Part shown: one piece after another, positions 1 through 8,700 of the stretch
Numbering within the stretch: position 1 is the stretch's first letter
Layout: each line of letters opens with the position of its first letter
Source of the DNA: Gonapodya prolifera JEL478
Taxonomy: Eukaryota > Monoblepharomycota > Monoblepharidomycetes > Monoblepharidales > Gonapodyaceae
NCBI GenBank assembly: GCA_001574975.1
Contig: KQ965917.1
Coordinates: 702 to 23,878, forward strand
Reading direction: 5' to 3'
Length of the DNA stretch: 23,177 nucleotides
Program-made: the position numbers and the translations under genes
The notes under the pieces: generated by a model
Told to the model about the DNA's origin: nothing
Databases searched by the model: none
Seen by the model: the letters and a program-made list of their open reading frames with translations, nothing else

Positions 1-478
1 GGTCCCTCATGAGGTACTCCACAATGACTGATGTTGCCTTGTCAATCATGAAGAGAATGTAGCGTTCTCCACGTAATCCAGTCACCCTAGCTGGTCCCCA
101 AATGTCCANATGAACACGTGCACCAGGCTGAGTCTCCTTCTGTCTGGCTGCATTGTTGTAAGGGAGATTTGCTGCTTTGCCAATTTTGCAACCCAGACAG
201 TGCAAAGATTCATCAATGTCCTTCCTAGACACTCCTGGGAGCTTTTCAGATCTCACAAGTTGGATGAGATCTCTGTCACCAACATGAGCAAGTTTCAGGT
301 GTGCAAGTGCATGCTGTATCACCAAATTGTCTTCTGCACTCCTTGCATCACCACATTCCACTGCAGGGTAGATGACTGAGATGGGGAGTTCATAGAGTGT
401 CCTTCCACGTCTTACTCCTTGACAGATGATCCTTCCACTCTTGTCAGTGAGATTGCATATATTGCTGTCAGCATAAAA
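1..478 (-). mobile_element. Ty1/copia retrotransposon pol fragment (GAG-pre-integrase plus start of integrase core), open at left edge
   Basis: The minus strand is open for about 159 codons from 478 to the window edge. It starts with a typical copia lead-in (LTDKSGRIICQG, then GRTLYEL). Next comes an HHCC-type zinc-binding segment (HALAHLKLAHVG ... LHCLGCKIGKA). The first part of the integrase core follows, with VHxDIWGP carrying the first catalytic Asp and YILFMIDKATS. The x is an undetermined base (N at 109). A complete pol would continue beyond the window with the rest of integrase, reverse transcriptase and RNase H. Immediately upstream is an in-frame TAG (479-481), so gag and protease are not joined to it here. 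Codons in this stretch are intact apart from the N, so the copy is recent or the family active. Integrase inserts the cDNA of the element into nuclear DNA. Family assignment is confident; completeness is unknown. Confidence 0.85.
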
Positions 479-504
479 CTAAATCATTAGGAGCAAAATA
501 CTAC

Positions 505-1526
505 CTTCTGCTCCACTGTTATCATCAAAATCATCTCCAGAGTCATAAGCTCCAACTTCTTTAGCCTCTGTGAAGATGTAGCAAGCAACTGAAAAACGAG
601 ATTAGAGAATGTGAAAGCAATAAATAATAGAGTCATGCCATCTTTTGGAATCTTAGCTGGTCCATTGCAAAACATTAAAATGCAACCAACAATTAATCAC
701 AATGTCAACAATTGTTACCCACCCCAGGTACTTTACCAACAATTTGAGCAATAGGAATCCACTTTTTGAGCTGAGTATCAGCTTCCGGTCCAGGGTACAT
801 CACAGCCACAGCTTCACTCTTCAGTTTCTGCCTGCCAGATATTGCAAGACTAATAGCATCTTGAACAGCACAAAGCATATCATATGTTGTCATTTGAACA
901 TCTAAAAATCGAACCCAAAAAGTTCAGTTCAATGCATTAAAAGGATAGAAAAAAAAATTACTTCAAGATCCAATGTAATTTGTGTTGTGCCCAACAATAC
1001 GCTGCTCAATATCTGGCATGTCACTGTGTGGTTTGCATGCTTTAGTGTGAAAAGGTTGCACTTTTTGCAGCAGCACTCACCTGAAGAATGCATGCCATGA
1101 CCTCCAATGAAAGGTCCTCAAGGCCATCAATAGCAATAAATCCATCAGTGCAAAGGAGAAAAAGTGCTGAGAGTCAATGACGGCCATTGATAATACCATA
1201 TTGACCATTGCTGAGATTAATAAATACAAACGGTGTACTCTGCATGCATCTGCTTGCATGAATAGAAGTCCTGTATTCACAGTCAGCAGGTACCAAGTTG
1301 ATATCAATTAAAAATTCACTCACATTATGTCTTTGACTCTGGGCTCATACAAGTCTCAAACATCAGTGAACTTGTCTTGCTTTATTGCAGCAAGACAAAT
1401 TTTTTGAGGCATGAGAGAGACCAGCCATTGGGAGAAGTGATCCAATGCCAACAGGATCTCATGAAATGCAGAATTGGTGGCATCACTAGACAATTTTTGA
1501 GGTGCCTTTGATGTGTACTTTGGCAG
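505..1526 (-). pseudogene. Decayed intron-containing gene with a ParB/DGQHR-like domain
   Basis: Five minus-strand exon candidates join with matching phases at three of four junctions: about 1526-1324, 1270-1081, 1012-962, 901-737 and 588-505. Introns begin GTGAGT, GTGAGT, GTAATT and GTAAAG and are short. Exon 2 encodes TPFVFINLSNGQYGIINGRH, then TGA, then LSALFLL. This resembles the ParB-like signature in which a DG(R/Q)HR motif follows a short beta strand. The TGA sits where the second Arg of GRHR is expected. A second in-frame TGA (FTDV, stop, DLYEPRVKDIM) lies in exon 1. The junction of exons 3 and 4 is out of phase by one base. Exon 5 is acidic (DSGDDFDDNSGAEG). Both stops fit CGA to TGA change at a methylated CpG. 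The domain call is from motif only; the first exon boundary is uncertain. The gene is probably dead. Confidence 0.5.
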
Positions 1527-1527
1527 T

Positions 1528-1669
1528 TGCTACACAACCTAGGTGAGCTGCACGAGCCTGTAATCTGCAGGAACGTATATGTGTGATCAAATATACATAA
1601 CAAGTTGTAATGTGCATGGAACTCACCTGCAGGAACGTGATGCCAAACTTAGTGGATGTCAGTATGACA
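1528..1669 (-). mobile_element. Internally deleted copy (D) of the LTR-like repeat family
   Basis: On the minus strand this copy starts TGTCATACTGAC and ends GTTGTGTAGCA, like copies at 2610, 13812 and 15194. About 100 bp between the CATCCACTA segment and AGTTTGGCATCACG are missing, which removes the TATA-like box and the left arm of the hairpin. The intron-like segment remains (minus strand 1626-1565, 62 nt, GTGAGT to TTCCTGCAG). The flanking 5-mers differ (TTGCT and ACTGC), so no target-site duplication is visible. It lies just upstream of the ParB-like pseudogene and in the same orientation. Confidence 0.75.
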
Positions 1670-1674
1670 AGCAA

Positions 1675-2604
1675 CCCCTTTTGGCCAGAATTGGTTACAG
1701 CAAAAGAAAAATTTAATAACTTTTGATGGGCTGTGAGAATTGGTTGCTGAGGTTTTGATAATATTTTGTTAAACCTGGTGAAGGAACAAGTTGTTTAATT
1801 AAGTTACCTAAATTTGTTCAACCCCACAAGTGGCCAACACTCAATTGTTGCACTGTTAAATTTGGTCCTATTTTCATAAACTTAACTAAATATTGTTTGT
1901 CCTCTCCATTTCATCCTTCAGGTAATAGTTGGAAGCCAGCAGTTCACAAGAAGCAAAGTATTGGGATTTTGAATGGAGGTGGAAGTCTAAAAGTTGGCAA
2001 TCATAAAAATGCTTCATGCCTCATTGGGGCAAGCCTCTACATGTGTCTGTCCTCACCACCACCCCATTTCTTACTATCCCAGACACCTCTGCCCCTCCTG
2101 TTAAAACTTAATTGTATTTAGAAATGTGCAAGATAGATTATAGGTGCAACAAATGACAGTTGTCACCTCACAGTTTTGTGAGTTACTGCAACCATCCAAC
2201 CACTCCCCTTACCTTGCCCATGCTCTACTGCAGAAAGCCAGGTAGATTCTACACAAAAAATGGCAGAGGGAGGTATATTGATCCCTATTGGGATTGAACT
2301 CCCTCTACTGTCCACATTTTGGCTGGATGCTTAAGTTTTGATTTGGCAGAACCTGAAACTTCCTTTGGTGCTGCTTCTTTTGCAGCAGACTAAACAATTT
2401 GAAAATGGCTTTGAATCAATTTCAAAGACCACAAGGGGGTACTTTTTGCCACTCAAGCACTTGTGACATGTGACAACCACACAGGTCTGCAGAGCATACA
2501 GCACTGGCCACCATATGAAGCTTGAAAGACCAGGAAAAGTAAGTGTGAGGAGTTGGTTAGACAAGCCACTGGATTATTAAAGGCTTAGAGGATGTCTTGT
2601 GACA
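1675..2604. other. CpG-poor stretch without recognisable gene
   Basis: No frame on either strand gives a protein-like run. CpG is nearly absent; for example 1861-2100 contains none. It may be old, deaminated mobile-element sequence. Confidence 0.5.
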
Positions 2605-2609
2605 CAACT

Positions 2610-2848
2610 TGTCACACTGACATCCACTAATGTGGAATATATAGAAGAGCATGAGTGTTGGGCATTAGCTGCTGTGCCACTACTGTGGCCGCGGGTTTAG
2701 ATGTGCACACCTGCAGGACGTGCCCTAAGTTTGGCACCACGTTCCTGCAGGTGAGTTCCATGCACATTACAACTTGTTATGTTATTTGATCACACATACA
2801 GGGTCCTGCAGATTACAGGCTTGTGCAGCTCACCTAGGTTGTGTAGTG
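2610..2848 (+). mobile_element. LTR-like repeat copy A with 5-bp target-site duplication CAACT
   Basis: The 239-bp unit starts TGTCACACTGACATCC and ends GGTTGTGTAGTG. It is flanked by perfect CAACT repeats at 2605-2609 and 2849-2853. It contains a TATA-like stretch (AATATATAG, near 2636-2644), a hairpin with arms CACCTGCAGGACGTG and its near complement, and then CAG|GTGAGT ... GTCCTGCAG|, an intron-like segment at 2751-2811 (61 nt). The TG start, near-CA end, 5-bp duplication and promoter-like box fit a solo LTR of a Ty1/copia or Ty3-type element. The last two bases are TG rather than CA. Confidence 0.75.
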
Positions 2849-2853
2849 CAACT

Positions 2854-3618
2854 GGACTTGACTCTCTCAAAACCCAATACTCCAAGCTTCCCAGAGGACT
2901 TTTACTTAGTGCAAGTCTTCTAACTGTAGTACCTGACACCATGTGTCAATAGGAGATCTCTTGTGCTCCCCCATGGAATTCAGATTTATTTCCACCTGAA
3001 AACAATTCATCCTCATGAGGTCTGAATTAATACTGTATCTAGCTCAAAAGAGGCAAGTCCAGACCTTGGCCTGATATTCATGCAACAAATATCCTGTCAT
3101 ATTTCAATATTGTTGCAAGGCCTGCAGGATGCAGTGGGGAGCAAGGCAAGCTCAAACCATGGGCACCAGAAAATGACCACAATATCAGCTTGATGTGAGC
3201 AAGCTCAAGGGCCCTGCCACACTATCTTATTTCTCTTTGTGATTAGTAAAGTATAACTACATTTCAAAGCTTATAATGCCAGCATGTGTCACAGGTTACA
3301 AAGATCCCTGTGTGGGGGCCAGGGCAGAAAGAAGAAAGAGAGCACAAGAGATGCAAGTCAATCATTAAAAAAATGGAATTGCAATTTGTTGATAATGTGC
3401 AGCAATGGGTCCTTTGGTCAATGCACCACAATTATTATTTACCATGTAACTCACATGGGAATGACAGAAGTCAGATGGAGAGGATGAAATAAAAGGGCAG
3501 CATGGGATGTCATTTCAAACAAGCAGCACTAAAAAATAATTTACAGTAAAGAGTGGCATGAAATCAACTAAAAAAATAAAACATAATAGTAATGCAGACA
3601 AATAGTTCAACAACTTGA
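2854..3618. other. CpG-poor stretch up to the tRNA boundary
   Basis: No coding or RNA gene is recognised. Overlapping short open frames near 3284-3492 lack protein character. CpG is almost absent until the tRNA at 3620, then common at once. Confidence 0.5.
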
Positions 3619-3619
3619 C

Positions 3620-3692
3620 TCTCCTCTAGCTCAGTCGGTAGAGCACGGTGCTAATAACGCCGCGGTCACAGGTTCGATCCCTGTGGGGAGCA
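3620..3692 (+). tRNA. tRNA-Ile (anticodon AAT)
   Basis: A 73-nt cloverleaf can be folded by eye. The acceptor is TCTCCTC/GGGGAGC, then TA, the D arm GCTC-AGTCGGTA-GAGC, the anticodon arm CGGTG-CTAATAA-CGCCG with AAT at 34-36, variable loop CGGTC, T arm ACAGG-TTCGATC-CCTGT and discriminator A. The box A-like (TAGCTCAGTCGG) and box B (GGTTCGATCC) promoters are intact. There is no intron. The first acceptor pair would be T1:C72, a mismatch where G:C is expected, and 6:67 is a T:G wobble. It reads Ile codons ATT, ATC and, if A34 becomes inosine, ATA. It sits exactly where CpG-poor DNA gives way to CpG-rich DNA. Confidence 0.9.
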
Positions 3693-3701
3693 TTTTTTTT
3701 T
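3693..3701 (+). terminator. RNA polymerase III terminator (T9)
   Basis: A run of nine T directly follows the discriminator base of the tRNA, the normal stop signal for RNA polymerase III. Confidence 0.85.
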
Positions 3702-4670
3702 CGCCCATTCTGCCTAGCGGAAACATTAAACAACCTTCTGTATGAATTTTGGCAACTGTTATAACTGTTCCCGGCTCTGAATGACTTTCTTTGGTTCACG
3801 AAACTCTCCCCGCTCCCGACCTTCATCGCCAAACCGGGGAAGAGGGAGCGGGCCTTCCCCGCCCCCCCCCTCCTCCTCCCGCCCGCCCCCCCGGTATGGC
3901 TCTCAATTCTCCCTGTATTACTTAACGCCATATGCCGTCGTTCCTTACCCCAGGGCCGACGGTGATGCCAGTTGTTCCGAACACTCCTGCACGCGACAGT
4001 TACCCCCCTTCGGCTTACACCCACGACTCCATACCGCTCCCCTTCTCCAACCTCTCCACTGGTCCCCTTCCACACTACGTATCGTGCCCCTCACTTTCCC
4101 CCCACCTACCGGCGAACTACGCCCGATGTCTTTTGCAGTTCGATTGTTGTTTCACTCTGTGCTGTCAGGATACACATTTCAACTCCCGGAAACCACAATT
4201 TGTTTTGATCTTGTTTTTAAATAGGATATGCGATGTTCTTATATTGTTGGCATTTCCTCCCGACACGGACGAGTTTCTTTTTCGTCTCCAGAATTTAGCA
4301 CATCCTCACTGCACCGCACCGCACATGTTCTTGAAGGTTCAACTAAACGTCTAAGCAGTTTAATTCGGAACTCTGCGTGTCGTGTCACTGTCTTGCCAAA
4401 GTGATGGATCAGGATCCAAGTTTCCCAACACGTTGCGGTTCTTCTCCACCAAGTGTTGCACACGTACAATGTCCTCGCGGTGGCGGCGACAAGAAATAAG
4501 AACATGCCTGGAACGTACGGACTCACTCTTTGCCCCGCCAGGACCCCAGCCCCACCATATAATTAGGCCCGTCCTGTCAACTGCAGCAATCCTCCCCTTT
4601 CTTATGAAAAGGCGCGCGACAACGCATCCTCGACAGTTTCGGTGGCACGTCTAACGTACCCGGGCTTCCC
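3702..4670. other. CpG-rich intergenic stretch, no gene resolved
   Basis: It includes a C-rich low-complexity tract at about 3856-3894. Several open frames of 80-150 codons exist on both strands, but they are rich in Pro, Ser, Arg and Thr from base composition and show no domain. Exons of an intron-rich gene too short to recognise cannot be excluded. Confidence 0.4.
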
Positions 4671-5420
4671 ATGGCTGGTCTCCATCAAATGATTTCAACC
4701 AAACCTTCATTTGGGGATTTTCTGATTCCCCTTGGCAGCACCCAAACTCACGTCTGCTGAAACTCGTCAAGCTTGGTTCTCAGCGACGATCTGCCTTCAT
4801 TACCGCGAGGCGGAGGCGGTATTCCCGTACCATTTTGGCAGTCGAAGAGTGACTTGGAGTGGAACCCCTCAACATGGCTCCCGAGGACCTGCCCGAGACG
4901 GGTTCCAGTACGTCCACCAATGTTCTGGAAGTGTCATCAACCCTTCGTCCAGGGAAATAGCATCCTGGAAGCCGCAGATCCTGTGGTTTTGACATTACGA
5001 CAACATGGCCGATACCGAGGTGGAATCTTCAATTATCTCATCCGTTTCCAAATGCATCGATGTGGTTGATGTGTTTCCAGTAGCTTGTTTCACGGTTGTG
5101 CTGAGAAGGTCCACAAGTGGGATGCGTTGTAGTTTGTGCCCGGTCAACAAGGAAGCCGAGTTGGGAGGGTGAGCGACGAGTGATATGCTTGTTTAGAGCT
5201 GGAACCCCCTCAGTAGCGCTTATGTGTGTCGCAGATGGTCCAAAGTGGGGTTGGCGGGACGTGCCTCACACGGCGGAACTCGTAAAGTTCTTCGCCACTT
5301 TTTATTTACCCACCCTCCACCCACTGCTTCGACACTCGGAATCTCACGTTGTTACTTGATGAGGTAGCTTCGATGTTTCATGTGGGAGTTTTAGCCCTAC
5401 GAAGCTTTCCTTATTGACAG

Positions 5421-5624
5421 GATACATACTATGGAAAGTCTGACGAGTATGATGTTTACAGATTGAGCGAAACCATCACCAAGTACAAATGTAATGTGGT
5501 GCATACCTTCAACTATTGTAGGTGGGCACAACTTGGACGACACCCATTCACCTCACATATCAATCGCCATCGATTCTCCACGGACGCACTATCAATTTTC
5601 GAATCCTTGCCACCACCTAGATAA
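5421..5624 (+). CDS. Probable terminal coding exon of an unidentified gene
   Basis: After a good 3' splice site (TTATTGACAG|) the frame runs 67 codons to TAA at 5622-5624. It begins DTYYGKSDEYDVYRLSET, then ITKYKCNVVHTFNYC, and its composition is protein-like. Two upstream joins are possible. One uses a donor at GATGAG|GTAGCT (intron about 67 nt) following a frame with TRNLTLLLDE. The other uses GTTGTT a few bases earlier, following a frame with RDVPHTAELVKFF. A 66-nt segment with GTGAGC and TCGCAG ends lies at 5168-5233. Open frames at 4773-5069 and 5117-5359 may hold further exons, but no consistent chain was found. The frame ends 84 bp before the PDS5 start, a spacing like that of neighbouring genes. 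I do not recognise the family. Confidence 0.35.
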   Translation, partial: DTYYGKSDEYDVYRLSETITKYKCNVVHTFNYCRWAQLGRHPFTSHINRHRFSTDALSIFESLPPPR

Positions 5625-5708
5625 ATCCCTAAGCGCGTGGTCTCCCATTCCGGGTTTTGGGACTGGATCGCTCCACGAACTCCATCGTCATTTAGGACAA
5701 CTCTCAAC

Positions 5709-8700
5709 ATGGTTGTCCGACTGAAGTTCAATCAAAAGATTGCTCCGTCAGCAGGAAAACCGATCGCGGTTTCTGAGTTGGTAAAACGGCTAAAGGTGCG
5801 ACAATGAAGACGAAGTGGTGGTGCTCAACCTTCAAGAGGTTGATTCGGAGGATTCGAGGAATGAGGCACCGCCAGGAAAAGTGGAACTATCTTGAAGCTC
5901 TTGTTTCTACGTCCCACTGTGGCGGGGACGGAAGAAAAGGCGGAGGAAGCTTGGTCGCCGGAGTTCGGGTTCAGAGTTCAACGGCAACAACCCGCAACAC
6001 TCCCCCCGAGGGGCCATATGGGCTAAAAGTAAATCATTGGTTGGATGTCAAAGTACACATGGACGCTTGCCTCTGGGTCCGCGGCAGCGGTGACCACATG
6101 GTGTAACCGTAGTTCCCGCATCCAAATTTCGCTTCTCAGGAAGCCTATTCAGAGATCGACGAACAACTGGCGATGACGGAAATTATGTTATAGGATCTCC
6201 ACAACGAGCTCTCACGATTGGATCAAGTTGAACTCGACCTGGCATCGCTCGACAGTGTTGCAAAGGATTTGATTCAACCACAGCTCGTCACCCACAAGGT
6301 GAGACAGCCCGTACAATATTCTGATTTTGTACATTGACATTCTCGTCTTGTGCTTCTTTGTTTTAATCCACAGGATAAGGGTGTCAGAGCTTACGTCGCA
6401 GTGTGTTTGGCTGACGTATTTCGGCTTTATGCTCCAAATCCACCATACGGAGAGCGACAACTCAAGGTACGAAATGATTGCAATGCCTTTGCTGATCGTG
6501 GGCGACGGTTCTTGATACTGTGCCGTCATTGCGACCATTTCCCTCCATGTAGGAGGCATTCCAGTTTTTCTTGAAACAACTCGAGCTGCTTCGTGATAAC
6601 ACCGAGGATAATGCCTTTTTCCAACAGCAATACTATTTGTTGGAGTCTTTGTCAACTGTCAGGAGTATTCTCTGTCTCGCTGACATTCAAGATGGTCAGG
6701 AGGAGCTTGTGAAAGAGCTCTTTAACTGCGCCTTTCGGATTATAAGGTGAGAATACAGCTTCCTCTCTCCTTTCCATTATATCGAGAGCCTTGCGTTTAT
6801 CAATTAAACTCCACCAACCTGCCCGTTCTCGCCCACGTGACAGGCCCGACCACTCAAAGAATGTCTTCATGTGTCTCCTTGATATATTGCAGCAGGTTGT
6901 GGAAGAGTTTCGCAGCTTGCCTGTCGAGGCTGTCGAGGCCATAGTTTCAAGGTTTGAACCGGAAAAGGTTTGTTTCATCAAGCACACGTTCCCATTGGAC
7001 AAGAAATGGTTTAGATATTGTTTCCAGGTGAAAAACACCGCAGCGTTTGATCTGGCTGTTGATCTTTGCAAGAATACAGCGGAATTTCTGCAGCGTTACT
7101 TTGCAACAGTGAGGTTGGCCAACATATACATTTTTCGATGACCTCTCACGTCGATCCCGCAATCTGTAGCATTTTTCGGATATCATCCTTCGTGCAAAAG
7201 AGGAAAATGATGTCGAAACTGTGATATCTGCGCATAAATCCATTGTCTCTATCCATCGGGCAGCACCAGCGGTGTTGGATCGCCTAATCCCAGTTTTAGA
7301 AGATGAAACTATGGTAATTGGTTACGTTTGAGCGTGCGCAACGGTGTATGAACGATCCCCCTGGACAGACGGAAAACGACCAAATCCGCCTGGCTGCTAC
7401 AGACAGTCTTGGACAAATGCTTTTCGAGAAAGGGTCGATGCTTGCAAAGGCGATGCCGACCGCACTCCAAAAATGGTTGGGGAGGTGAGTCCTATTGCAT
7501 TACTGTGCCAAGCCATCACGACGATTTGTCTTCGGGCAGAGCAAAAGACAAGGATGTTATGGTCCGACTTAAAATGATAGAGAGGGTCTCTGACATTTAC
7601 CGAAATCATCCTGATCTTACAAAGGAAGCGGATGGTAGGATTTGATGTGCTGTGTTGTCCGCCGTTCAAAAGCCTGATCACTCCAAACTTTTGACAGATA
7701 TTCTGGCCATGAAAGCTCGAGATCCCGATGATCGAGTTCGAACTGCTGTTGTACAAATCATTTCAAAGCTCGATCCCTTGGCTATTTCTCACCTTGGCAC
7801 AGTAGTTCTTCGAGAACTCGAACAGCGATGTAAAGATAAGAAGACGGGGACACGCCACGAGGCCATTAAAGCAATGGGTAGAATATTCAAACTCTCGTAC
7901 GCGGAAATGTATGTTCTTACGTCTTTGATGTGCAGCGGTTGAGTTTCTTTTTACTTATTGTTATTTTTTATGTTCATTTCTTAATGCAGGACCAAGTCGG
8001 AGCTCCAGCCTCTCATTCCGACGAAATCATTTTCTTGGATACCTGGTGCTATTCTTGAACTGTTGTATTTAAATGAAAGCGAAGTGACAGCTCAGGTCGA
8101 GAAGGTGCTGGCGGAGGACATTTTGGAGTCGGAGGATGTTGAAACAAGAGTGTCAAGACTACTCTGGATTGTGACCCAATTGAATGATAATGCTTACACG
8201 GCATTGATTGCTGTCATAGGAAAGCAGCCCACGTGGGTTTCACTTCGTAGTTTTTCGGTCTACTGTTCTTAATGAAAGAATCCTCGTGTTCGATTAGGTT
8301 CAGCAAAGACGTTTCATATTACTTGGATATTTGCAGCAAATATAACGTGAGTGTGCATCGTGCAAGGTTTTTTTGTGTCGAATTTGACGGTTTCCGCTAC
8401 AATATGGGACTTTTAAAGGGTGGAATTATCGATGATGGCAAGCACAAAGATAAACCTAAATCTCAACAAGAGCAGGAAGAACGGGAGATATCCAGGAAGC
8501 TGAATGAAATACAGAACTATCTAGCTGGTGAGTTGCGAATGCTATGCAATTCGATCTTCCCACTTATTTATGGGTTCGAGCACAGAACGTCTTGGAGATC
8601 CAAAGAAAACTCTTCCAGCCCTCCAGAAGTTTTCCACTACCAATGACCGACGTCTATACGAGCTCATTCGCAAGTTGATGAGTGCGCAAATGGACTTTAA

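Noticed and set aside
1-1669. Copy D, the ParB-like gene and the copia pol fragment as one element
   Set aside because: No primer binding site follows copy D, an in-frame stop separates the gene from pol, and copia elements do not carry this domain; kept only as a question.
2610-2848. LTR-like unit considered as a tRNA-derived SINE
   Set aside because: No convincing box A and box B pair and no A-rich or simple-repeat tail; TG/CA ends and 5-bp duplications fit an LTR better.
3626-4075. 149-codon minus-strand open frame ending across the tRNA
   Set aside because: Its PHRDRTCDRGVIST end is antisense tRNA, a common false protein, and the rest is composition-driven.
5804-6106. 100-codon open frame within PDS5 intron 1
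   Set aside because: Low-quality composition with no domain, and lies wholly inside an intron supported by phase on both sides.
6191-6193. In-frame TAG seemed to break PDS5
   Set aside because: It lies at the end of intron 1; using TTATAG| as acceptor joins LVKRLK directly to DLHNEL in phase.
7635-7697. In-frame TGA in PDS5 near ADGRI
   Set aside because: The TGA is inside a 63-nt GTAGGA...TTGACAG intron whose removal gives KEADDILAMKARD in phase.
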